NCBI GenBank assembly: GCA_027311125.1
Contig: DAICZO010000234.1
Location: forward strand, 1 to 6,380
DNA: 6,380 nt
Direction of reading: 5' to 3'
Origin: Acidobacteriaceae bacterium
Lineage (GTDB): Bacteria; Acidobacteriota; Terriglobia; Terriglobales; Acidobacteriaceae
Shown: positions 1 to 6,380 of the stretch, piece by piece
Layout of the letters: every line of letters starts with the position of its first letter
Position numbering within the stretch: the stretch's first letter is position 1
Program-made: the position numbers and the translations under genes
Notes under the pieces: generated by a model
What the model was told of the DNA's origin: nothing
The model's input: the letters and a program-made list of their open reading frames with translations, nothing else
The model's database searches: none

Positions 1-1951
1 GACTCGGATCAGCCGTGTAGGCCTTGCGATAGCACGCAGCGCTCTGATCATAGTTCTCCGTATCGACATACAAATGACATACCAGGCTGAGATTTTCTGC
101 GGGTAGATTCTGACTGGACAACTCATCCGCCAGTTGGTTCGCTCGCTGCTGCTGGCCAGAGTGCGCCATCGCATACGCCCAGGAATAAGCAGTGCGCGGA
201 TCCTGCCGTACCAGGTCTCCCACTGGGGTAAAGGCCTTATCCGCTTCCGCAAACTTTCCTTGCGAAAAGTACGACATCGCCAGCATCAGGCGAAGCCGGT
301 CCGTCGGCGCACTTTGATCCGGATGGCCTGCTTCCGCTACGAGATAGCGCGACAGTGCATCCGCACTTTCGTCATAATGCCCCGTACGGAACGCAGCTAC
401 TCCCACGTTACGCAACAACGCCGGCGTAGGTGTCTGCCAGTGCTCTGCTTCCTTGAAGTTGTCCAAAGCCTCCTCATACAACCCCTGCCTGGCGTTCGCT
501 GTACCGAGATCATTCAGACTGCTGGCGAGAAGCTGATCCAGTTGCTGCTCCTGTGCAGCAAGCTCTTTCTCCTGTTCCGGCGTATGGACAGGTTTGGTAG
601 CCGCAGAGACAAGCGACTCCGTCCCGTTATGGTCAGGCGCTGCAATCATATTGCCAGCACTCATACCGGACACATTGGCATCGGTTGCTGGCACGCCGCT
701 CAGCGTCGCCCGCGCATCCTGGGCCTCGGCTGCCTGCGCAATGGCATGGGCACTATTCCCAATCGACGACTGCTCGGTGCTCTTGTACTTCGCCAGCAGC
801 GCATCTCCCTCAGCATGGTTGCCTTCGCTGATGAGGATGCGGCCCAGAATCGCATACACCCGACGGATCTGGTAGTTGTTGCGCGCAACATCGTCACCCG
901 TCAACTGCACCGCCTTGCGCAGATAGGTCTTCGCTGCCTCGTTATTGCGTTCGCGAGCGGCGTTGAGTCCCAGGTACAGCCAGACCTCCGGCGAGTCGGG
1001 ATTGGCCTCCGCCGCAACCTGCAGATGCCGATTCGAGCTTGCCAGATCGCTTCCATCCGTCGACTCAATTGCACCTAGATAAAAATTACTGACATACTCC
1101 TGCGGAGCCAGACGCACCGCCGCACGCAGATGTTCGAAGCTCTGGGAGTTCGGACCCCACTCATTCATCTGCAGATAAGTAAGCCCCAGAAAAAATTCGG
1201 CATGACCTACGCGCGGATCGATAGCAATCGCTTTTTTTAACTCCTCAACAGCCTCGTTGAGATACAGCGCCTCGCGATAGGCATCACCCGCAGCCACATG
1301 CCAGATGGCAGCGTTGTCCGATGCTGCAATGATCTTCTGAAAGATCAGCGCCGCTTTATCTTTCTCGTGCAGCGACAACTCCGCGGATGCCATGGCGTAG
1401 GCCACATTTACATTCGCTTGATGCTCCAGCGAATGATTGAACGCTTCGATAGCTCCGCGATAGTCGTTACTATGCAGCAGTGCACTGCCGCGAATCGCCC
1501 ATGCCGAAGCGTTTGCCGGCTCTACCTGCAATACCAGCGAGGCCTCTTTGACTGCGTCCTGCAGGGCTCCCGTTCGAAGCAGTGTGGACGCTAGTTCCAG
1601 ACGCACCGACGAAGAATCGTGCAACCCCAGTGATCGCCGCTCCAGATCGATTGCTTCCGCCGGCTTGCCTTCGAGCAGACGCAGTTTGGCGACCTCGTGC
1701 AACAGACATGCAGATGCCAACCGCGTTGCACTTGCAATCACAACCGGATCGCCGCCATCCAAAGCGCGCTGCTGCGAAGCAAGAGCCTCGGCAAGCTGCT
1801 GGGCTGAGGGATCGGGAGCCACCGCGGACTCATGCTTCCTGGCCGCGGATGGATGCGTTTGGGCCAGCGGCACAATGGTCAGTACCAGCGTGCAGGCAAG
1901 CGTACCGAACGAGAGAGAGCCAAGCCGAATCACTGGACTCCATATTTTCAT
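1..1951 (-). CDS. Exported tetratricopeptide-repeat (TPR) protein, 3' end outside window
   Basis: Translating the minus strand from the ATG at 1951-1949 gives 650 codons without a stop, so the gene continues past position 1. Residues 1-30 look like a Sec signal peptide: Lys2 and Arg9, then a hydrophobic stretch, with probable cleavage near Ala30-Gln31. A first TPR block spans about residues 113-390 in roughly 34-residue units; clear units include those ending in LQVEPANA, AIAIDPRV and VRLAPQE. Residues about 391-470 form an Ala/Ser/Gln-rich linker without repeats, ending in a Glu/Gln-rich possible coiled coil. A second block runs from about 472 to the edge, e.g. LNDLGTANARQGLYEEALDNF and NYDQSAACYRKAYTADPS. 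TPRs are protein-binding helical repeats, so a periplasmic or membrane-associated scaffold is inferred; no catalytic domain is seen. An in-frame TAG lies at 1966-1964. The ATG has no evident Shine-Dalgarno sequence, whereas the GTG at codon 7 (1933-1931) has GGAG four bases upstream and is an alternative start. Confidence 0.93.
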   Translation of the reverse strand, partial: MKIWSPVIRLGSLSFGTLACTLVLTIVPLAQTHPSAARKHESAVAPDPSAQQLAEALASQQRALDGGDPVVIASATRLASACLLHEVAKLRLLEGKPAEAIDLERRSLGLHDSSSVRLELASTLLRTGALQDAVKEASLVLQVEPANASAWAIRGSALLHSNDYRGAIEAFNHSLEHQANVNVAYAMASAELSLHEKDKAALIFQKIIAASDNAAIWHVAAGDAYREALYLNEAVEELKKAIAIDPRVGHAEFFLGLTYLQMNEWGPNSQSFEHLRAAVRLAPQEYVSNFYLGAIESTDGSDLASSNRHLQVAAEANPDSPEVWLYLGLNAARERNNEAAKTYLRKAVQLTGDDVARNNYQIRRVYAILGRILISEGNHAEGDALLAKYKSTEQSSIGNSAHAIAQAAEAQDARATLSGVPATDANVSGMSAGNMIAAPDHNGTESLVSAATKPVHTPEQEKELAAQEQQLDQLLASSLNDLGTANARQGLYEEALDNFKEAEHWQTPTPALLRNVGVAAFRTGHYDESADALSRYLVAEAGHPDQSAPTDRLRLMLAMSYFSQGKFAEADKAFTPVGDLVRQDPRTAYSWAYAMAHSGQQQRANQLADELSSQNLPAENLSLVCHLYVDTENYDQSAACYRKAYTADPS

Positions 1952-1987
1952 AAGTTGGGAGTTCTATGCGAACCACAATAAGAAAGA

Positions 1988-2015
1988 CAGGCGGAACCGC
2001 GAACGGTTCCGCCTG
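1988..2015 (-). terminator. Perfect 12-bp stem-loop, probable intrinsic terminator or attenuator
   Basis: On the minus strand the arms CAGGCGGAACCG and CGGTTCCGCCTG are exact reverse complements around the four-base loop TTCG. The downstream arm is followed by the pyrimidine-rich stretch TCTTTCTTATT. The hairpin starts 22 bases after the receptor stop codon and ends about 36 bases before the TPR start. The stem is GC-rich and the tail T-rich only in the minus direction, which fits termination of receptor transcription. Because the U tract is interrupted, partial read-through into the TPR gene is plausible. A role as an mRNA 3'-end stabiliser is the main alternative. Confidence 0.72.
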
Positions 2016-2037
2016 CACTTTGTTGAGCAATCAGGCC

Positions 2038-5000
2038 TTAGAACTCGATATGCAGGCCGTATTGGATTTGACGTTCCGCGTTGCCAACCAGTCCGGTCGA
2101 CTTGCCGAAGTTGTTGCCCGCCGTCTGCGCGGACACTACGTTATTGGTGGGGCTGCACGGCTGGTAGAGACCACCCACTGCCGCACCGCAGTTGACCGTC
2201 GCTACCGCAGTGAAGACACCTTGGTCAGCGCGGAAGTTTGCATGGTTGAACATATCAAACGCATCCAGCCGGAACTGTACCGTCACGCGATCCTTGACTC
2301 TCCAGTTCTTATCAACGGAGAAGTCTGTGTTGACCAGGCGAGGTCCATGACAAGCACCACGCGGGGCCATCCGAGGATCAAGCGTACCGAGCTGATACCC
2401 GATCAACGTGAAGGCAGTCGGATTGATCACCTGATCACCACCGATACCGCCACCACTATTACAGCTCTGACCTGGTGCCAGTATTGGCCGCTGGTTCCCA
2501 GTGAGTCCGGTCTGGAACAGTGCATTCACTGCACCCGTTCCTGCTGCGCCCGGAACCACCAAGGCGCTGTTCTCACCTACGCTGCCCTGGAAGATCGTGA
2601 AGGAGTTGCCCGACTCGGCCTGCGTGATTCCGGTCAGTTCCCATCCACCCAGTACATTGCGGGTGAGCATACCGTGGCTTTCCAACTTCGGTGCCAGGTA
2701 GGTTCCGTTCGCCACAAAGACGTCCGGACGGTTAGTGTTGGAGTTACCACGATCAAGGCGCGGGTTGGTGTAGTAGGTGAAGCTCTGCGCTCCTGTACCA
2801 CCGCTGGAATCGTCCGTCGCGATATCGGAGATATCATGCGACCACGTATACGCAGCCTGGAACCGGAAAGACCGGATCTGGGTACGGAACTGGGTCTGTA
2901 GCGCCGAGTAGCTGGAATCGCCGTTGTGCGACCAATACGCTAGTGAGCCGAAGTTGCTGAACGGCCGCAAAGCATTCTGTCCAGCACTTGGCACAAACGA
3001 TGCCGCCAGCCAGTTTGCAGGTGCAATGCTGTTGACGTCGTAGCTGGAAGTAAGGTGAATACCCCGATTGCCGACATAGCTCATCTGCAATACGGTGTTG
3101 TTGGCCAACTCCTGCTCCACGGTTACGTTCCACTGAATGGTATTCGGCAGAATCCCTCGTGGATCCATGCCGCCCGAAGGAGACGCTGCGCCTCCAGAAA
3201 GCGAGGACGGAGTTGCACCGCCCAGCGAACGGGAGATGCCTGACGCAGTAATGGCGAATGGAGCATTTGCAACCAGAGTGTAACGAGATACGCGTTCACG
3301 CTGGAAGAACTGGCCAACACCGAATCGCAGCGCCGTCTTGCCGTCGCCACGTACATCCCACGCCACGCCAACACGCGGTGCGATCAGATGGTTGTTGTTG
3401 TTAACCAGGGAGTTGTTCGGTCCGGGTACGCCCGAGCTGAAGTGAGTGCCAAACTGCTTGTTCGCATCGCCGCAAGGATCCTTGCCCGGTGCAGTCCACA
3501 GACCGTTACAGGCATCGCTGGCTGGCTTGGTCTTGTCATACAACTGTGGCTGGAAACTGGTAAGCAGGTTGTTGGGCTGCACAGGGTTGCGCAGGAACGA
3601 GTACCGAACTCCGTAGCTGAGCGAGATCCGGGGAGAAAGCTTCCAGATATCACCAGCATAGAACTCGATGTCTTTCCAACGAAGCTGAGCGCGAACGTTG
3701 GTGGAGTTCTCCGAAAGGAAGAATGGATTGTTGGGAATCAGCACGTTGGCAAGCGTGTTACCTGTCACAGCACCGCCGTGGCCAGTATCAACCGCGTAGT
3801 CAAACGTCTGGAACGTGGGCCGCTCCGTACTGGCTGCGCTGGCATCTTCATTCTTGCCGTTGATACCCAGAAATGCACCTGCCTTGATAGCGTGGTGTCC
3901 AGCAACCTTCGACACGTCATCACGATAGGTATACAGATCCAACGTGTTGTTCCACGGTGCGATGGACCAGATGTTGTTATAAGCACCGTATGCTCCCAAA
4001 CCGGACCAGATGGTCGGAGTGGACGCCTTGGCATTCTTCAGTGATAGCGGGTACAGCGTCGGAATTGCCGCAGCCATCTGATTCAACAGACCAGCATTGG
4101 TGCCGCCCGGTGTAATGTTGATGCGGTTATTGGAGTAGGCAAACTCAACGTCGTTCACCAGCGTATCGCTGATGGTGCTTGTCCAGCGTCCGATCGCCAT
4201 CTTGGAAGGCTGCGACCAGTTGGCATTGATGACCGGGAACGGTGAATCGCCCCAGTACTGGTTTCCGTTGTACGACGGGCTGACCCAGGTGTCCTGGGTG
4301 TAGCGGGCCATCAGGGTGTTGTGCTTGTTCAGGTTGTAGTCAATGCGGCCGTTCTCCTGGCGGTAGTTGGTGCCACTCGGCAGAGACTCGGACCAGTTGT
4401 TGCCGTTGACCGGAACGGCCTTGTTCGGCAATGGATAGTAGGCTGCAAGCAGTGCGCCAGCAGGATCGATGGTCGCCAGGGCGTGCGGATTACCAGCCTT
4501 TTGCAGCGCCGGGGAGAAGGTTGGTAACGACGCCCCGCACGATGGATTCGAGAAGTCGCCAGCGACTTCAGCCGCAGAGGCAACGCACGAAGACTGCGAA
4601 ACGCCATGGATCTCATGCGTCCACTCTTGGTTGCCAAAGAAGAACAGCTTGTCCTTCTTGATCGGACCACCGAGCGAGTAGCCCCAGTCGTTGCGGCGCA
4701 GCTTATCCTTGCCATTCAGCGGCTGTCCAGTACCCGCGTTGCGACGGGCAAAGTAGGTGTACGCAGCCAGCGCATCGTTACGTCCACTGTAGAAAACGCT
4801 GCCGTGCAACGTGTTCGAACCACTGCGGGTAACGATGCTGATGACCGCACCCGAAGCCTGACCATACTCTGGTCCATAGCTGTTGGTCAGCATCTTGAAC
4901 TCAGCGATCGCTTCGATTGAGGGATAGATCAGAATCGTACGGTTGGAACCTACGTCGTTGTCGTTGGCACCGTCCACCATAAACAGGTTGTTGGTGGTCG

Positions 5001-5565
5001 GGTTACCGTTGACGGAAAAGTCCACACCGCCCTGAAGGCCCTTGTTTTTGCTATCAAAATTGTTGGCGCCAGAGATACCAGGCGACAACTGCGTCAGTTC
5101 CACAAAGCTGCGTCCGTTCAGCGGCAGTTCCTTTACCTGGGTGCCGTCGACAACCGAACCCAGTGCGCCGCCCTCGGTCTCAACCTGAATGGCTGCCGCC
5201 GAAACCTCGACAACCTCCGAGACGTTCCCCAATGCCAGCTTGGCATCCACACGCGTGGTGGATGCAACGTCTACGACAACGCCGCTCGCAACAAACTTGC
5301 GAAACGTCGGTCCAGTCACTTGTAGTTTGTAGGTGCCGTTCGCGATGTCGTCGAAACGGTACTCGCCGGAGCTATTGGTTGTTGCCACGCGGTCTAGACC
5401 GGTAGCGTTGCTGGTAAGTGTCACGGTTGCCGTTGTCACAGCCGCGCCGGACGGGTCAGTTACCTGACCGATCACCACGCCGGTTGTGCGTTGCGCCAAA
5501 ACCGGTGCACTGAGCACACCAATTGCGAACACAACAAGCGCAATCCAGGAACATAGTCGTTTCAT
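2038..5565 (-). CDS. TonB-dependent receptor with carboxypeptidase-regulatory-like domain (Oar-like)
   Basis: This complete 1,175-residue outer-membrane protein has the usual length for acidobacterial Oar-like receptors. Residues 1-24 are a Sec signal peptide (MKR, hydrophobic core, cleavage after VLA). Residues about 28-112 are a carboxypeptidase-regulatory-like beta-sandwich (GQVTDPSGAAV, SSGEYRFDDIANGTYKLQV). Residues about 115-250 are the plug, with the family motifs LPLNGRSFVELTQLSPGI, NNLFMVDGANDND, SIEAIAEFKMLTNSYGPEYG and GAVISIVTRSGSN. The rest is the beta-barrel (FRLDAFDMFNHANF near 1098), ending in Phe1175, the terminal aromatic typical of BAM-inserted barrels. Family members import large ligands such as glycans, peptides or metal chelates using TonB energy; the substrate cannot be inferred here, and no obvious TonB box was seen. 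Four of the eight cysteines after the signal peptide, plus a further two, form three close pairs. The ATG at 5565 is fixed by the signal peptide and by an AGGAGG upstream. The gene probably has its own promoter, and a hairpin follows its stop codon. Confidence 0.97.
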   Translation of the reverse strand: MKRLCSWIALVVFAIGVLSAPVLAQRTTGVVIGQVTDPSGAAVTTATVTLTSNATGLDRVATTNSSGEYRFDDIANGTYKLQVTGPTFRKFVASGVVVDVASTTRVDAKLALGNVSEVVEVSAAAIQVETEGGALGSVVDGTQVKELPLNGRSFVELTQLSPGISGANNFDSKNKGLQGGVDFSVNGNPTTNNLFMVDGANDNDVGSNRTILIYPSIEAIAEFKMLTNSYGPEYGQASGAVISIVTRSGSNTLHGSVFYSGRNDALAAYTYFARRNAGTGQPLNGKDKLRRNDWGYSLGGPIKKDKLFFFGNQEWTHEIHGVSQSSCVASAAEVAGDFSNPSCGASLPTFSPALQKAGNPHALATIDPAGALLAAYYPLPNKAVPVNGNNWSESLPSGTNYRQENGRIDYNLNKHNTLMARYTQDTWVSPSYNGNQYWGDSPFPVINANWSQPSKMAIGRWTSTISDTLVNDVEFAYSNNRINITPGGTNAGLLNQMAAAIPTLYPLSLKNAKASTPTIWSGLGAYGAYNNIWSIAPWNNTLDLYTYRDDVSKVAGHHAIKAGAFLGINGKNEDASAASTERPTFQTFDYAVDTGHGGAVTGNTLANVLIPNNPFFLSENSTNVRAQLRWKDIEFYAGDIWKLSPRISLSYGVRYSFLRNPVQPNNLLTSFQPQLYDKTKPASDACNGLWTAPGKDPCGDANKQFGTHFSSGVPGPNNSLVNNNNHLIAPRVGVAWDVRGDGKTALRFGVGQFFQRERVSRYTLVANAPFAITASGISRSLGGATPSSLSGGAASPSGGMDPRGILPNTIQWNVTVEQELANNTVLQMSYVGNRGIHLTSSYDVNSIAPANWLAASFVPSAGQNALRPFSNFGSLAYWSHNGDSSYSALQTQFRTQIRSFRFQAAYTWSHDISDIATDDSSGGTGAQSFTYYTNPRLDRGNSNTNRPDVFVANGTYLAPKLESHGMLTRNVLGGWELTGITQAESGNSFTIFQGSVGENSALVVPGAAGTGAVNALFQTGLTGNQRPILAPGQSCNSGGGIGGDQVINPTAFTLIGYQLGTLDPRMAPRGACHGPRLVNTDFSVDKNWRVKDRVTVQFRLDAFDMFNHANFRADQGVFTAVATVNCGAAVGGLYQPCSPTNNVVSAQTAGNNFGKSTGLVGNAERQIQYGLHIEF

Positions 5566-5568
5566 AAT

Positions 5569-5574
5569 CCTCCT
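5569..5574 (-). promoter_or_regulatory. Shine-Dalgarno sequence of the receptor gene
   Basis: The minus strand reads TTTAGGAGGATTATGAAACG, giving a full AGGAGG three bases before the ATG at 5565. The spacing is slightly short, but the motif is complete and no competing in-frame start preserves the signal peptide as well. This supports efficient translation of the receptor and contrasts with the absent motif at the TPR start. Confidence 0.85.
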
Positions 5575-5643
5575 AAAGTAATGCTCGAAAATCCATCAAT
5601 AGTTTGAGAATCGTTTCTGCGTCAGCATTCGCTCTTTGCATCG

Positions 5644-5674
5644 TTGACAAAAGGAGAGTTACTCCCTCCGTCAA
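5644..5674 (-). promoter_or_regulatory. Composite hairpin in the presumed 5' leader of the receptor gene
   Basis: On the minus strand TTGAC (5674-5670) pairs with GTCAA (5648-5644). Inside it, GGAG pairs with CTCC, with a one-sided bulge of four T's before the outer closing arm. The outer and inner stems are nested in 31 bases, about 78 bases upstream of the receptor start codon. It would lie in the transcribed leader if the promoter at 5733-5762 is used. The inner stem followed by TTTT also resembles a very short terminator. No known riboswitch is recognised, and a chance fold is possible. Confidence 0.35.
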
Positions 5675-5732
5675 TTAGCTACATACCAGTGCTAAGCACC
5701 GCTCATTGTCTTGTTTGAATTGCTGACTTGCC

Positions 5733-5762
5733 ATTAGGCGCTGTGGGGTGGCGCTTTGTCAA
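5733..5762 (-). promoter_or_regulatory. Candidate sigma-70-type promoter for the receptor gene
   Basis: The minus strand has a perfect -35 box TTGACA (5762-5757), an 18-base spacer and a -10-like CCTAAT (5738-5733) matching four of six consensus bases. Transcription would begin near 5726 and give a leader of about 160 bases. Two copies of GGCGCT (plus-strand reading, 5737-5742 and 5750-5755; 13 bases start to start) fall in or against the spacer and could be a regulator site. The -10 box is imperfect, so this remains a motif-based inference. Confidence 0.45.
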
Positions 5763-5798
5763 TCACTCTTTGTAGAAATTTTCTGGAAAAATGCCGCT

Positions 5799-5814
5799 AC
5801 AGAATCATTTCTGT
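5799..5814 (-). terminator. Weak stem-loop downstream of the CRTAC1-type gene
   Basis: The minus strand reads ACAGAA-ATGA-TTCTGT, a perfect six-base-pair stem with a four-base loop, 39 bases after the TAG stop at 5855-5853. TTTTT follows about seven bases later. The stem is AT-rich and short and the T run is displaced, so termination would be weak at best. It is the only candidate 3'-end signal found before the receptor promoter. Confidence 0.25.
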
Positions 5815-5852
5815 TGACGAGGGAGTGTCGTCTGCCCCACACACCGTGCGTG

Positions 5853-6380
5853 CTACTTTCTCGGGGGAGCAATCGAAGCGGCTCCCACCAGACCGCTACC
5901 TTCCAGAACCGAATAAAAGTGGTCTGACCGCAGGTCATGCAGCATGTCCACATGGCCGGAAGGCCACCGCACCTCCACCGAGTCCACCTTCTCCACCTTC
6001 CCCAGCCCAAAGTGAATCCGCAGATCGCTCTGGGAGAGATAGCTGCCACCGCTCCGCACCTCGTCCATCTGCGTCACGCCGCCGGCCGTAATCGTCACCC
6101 TGGCCCCCAGCGCCAGTCGGTTGCTCTTGGTTCCAGCCAGCTCCAACGTTACCCAGTGGGTGCCCGGAATTCCCTGATTATGCAGAATCGTCGGCGATCC
6201 ATCCAGGTTCTCCACCACCAGGTCAATATTGCCGTCGTTATCCAGATCCACCGCTGCCAGCCCGCGACCAACCCGCGGCTCACGAATAGCGTTACCGGCC
6301 AGATTCCCGGCATCGCAGAAGGTGCCGTCATGATCATTCATCAGCAGGTTCGCCACCTCCCGATACCGAGCTCCCGACGG
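5853..6380 (-). CDS. CRTAC1-type FG-GAP/VCBS and ASPIC/UnbV domain protein, 5' end outside window
   Basis: The last 175 codons of the gene are present, ending in TAG at 5855-5853. The frame is open to the right edge, so the GTG at 6356 is internal rather than a true start. In visible-fragment numbering, residues 11-25 (NLLMNDHDGTFCDAG) resemble the linker of an FG-GAP/VCBS blade. Residues 45-53 (DLDNDGNID) form a DxDxDG-type calcium-binding loop of the next blade. Residues about 86-155 are the ASPIC/UnbV domain, with NRLALGARV, EVRSGGSYLSQSD, HFGLG and VDSVEVRWPSG. Proteins of this family are exported and fold as beta-propellers with a C-terminal ASPIC/UnbV domain; their biochemical role is poorly defined. 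Family members are usually several hundred residues longer, so the signal peptide and most blades lie beyond 6380. It shares orientation with the receptor gene but is separated from it by 287 bp. Confidence 0.95.
   Translation of the reverse strand, partial: PSGARYREVANLLMNDHDGTFCDAGNLAGNAIREPRVGRGLAAVDLDNDGNIDLVVENLDGSPTILHNQGIPGTHWVTLELAGTKSNRLALGARVTITAGGVTQMDEVRSGGSYLSQSDLRIHFGLGKVEKVDSVEVRWPSGHVDMLHDLRSDHFYSVLEGSGLVGAASIAPPRK

Noticed and set aside
134..1078. Plus-strand open frame of 314 codons
   Set aside because: It is fully antisense to the TPR gene, whose frame is uninterrupted and shows clear repeats. The antisense translation is rich in Arg and Cys with no recognisable domain, as expected of a shadow frame in GC-rich DNA.
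1966..2901. Plus-strand open frame of 311 codons starting in the receptor-TPR gap
   Set aside because: It is antisense to the C-terminal barrel of the receptor. No domain, signal peptide or convincing ribosome-binding site is visible, and its start runs through the terminator-like hairpin.
3388..4044. Plus-strand open frame of 218 codons
   Set aside because: It is antisense to the receptor barrel and has no recognisable family motif. The receptor reading frame fully explains this stretch.
5646..5674. Second possible promoter with TTGACG at 5674-5669
   Set aside because: At 17-18 base spacing the -10 position reads TTTGTC or similar, a poor match, and the TTGAC is better explained as one arm of the leader hairpin.
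5774..5784. AT-rich palindrome AGAAATTTTCT
   Set aside because: It is short, of low complexity and has a one-base centre; such sequences are common by chance in AT-rich intergenic DNA, and no second copy was found nearby.
5756..6091. Plus-strand open frame of 111 codons over the CRTAC1-type gene end and intergenic region
   Set aside because: The downstream half is low-complexity Pro/Ser-rich sequence produced by antisense reading of the ASPIC/UnbV domain. No family similarity or good start context is seen.

Overview
The window holds three genes, all on the minus strand, and it most resembles an acidobacterial chromosome (Terriglobia, e.g. Granulicella, Terriglobus or Edaphobacter relatives). 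Three things suggest this: a roughly 1,175-residue TonB-dependent receptor with an N-terminal carboxypeptidase-regulatory-like domain, a family greatly expanded in Acidobacteriota; an FG-GAP/ASPIC-UnbV (CRTAC1-type) exported protein beside it; and a long exported TPR protein in the same cluster. The DNA is moderately GC-rich. The taxonomic assignment is inference from gene content, not from a marker gene.

In the direction of transcription (right to left): 6380-5853 is the C-terminal end of a CRTAC1-type protein with a calcium-binding FG-GAP loop followed by the ASPIC/UnbV domain; its start lies outside the window. 5852-5566 is a 287-bp intergenic region with a plausible sigma-70 promoter, a composite hairpin in the presumed leader, and a strong Shine-Dalgarno sequence. 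5565-2038 is the complete TonB-dependent receptor. 2037-1952 is a short gap filled largely by a perfect 12-bp stem-loop that looks like an intrinsic terminator or attenuator. 1951-1 is the first 650 codons of an exported tetratricopeptide-repeat protein that runs off the left edge.

The layout suggests an envelope module: an outer-membrane receptor/transporter, an exported TPR protein that could act as a periplasmic or surface partner, and an exported beta-propeller-like protein. The substrate cannot be read from the sequence. No RNA genes, insertion sequences, CRISPR arrays or phage genes are visible. The long plus-strand open frames are antisense shadows of these genes. I see no clearly novel system; the points most worth a second look are the possible receptor/TPR partnership, the terminator-like hairpin inside that gene pair, and the structured leader of the receptor gene.
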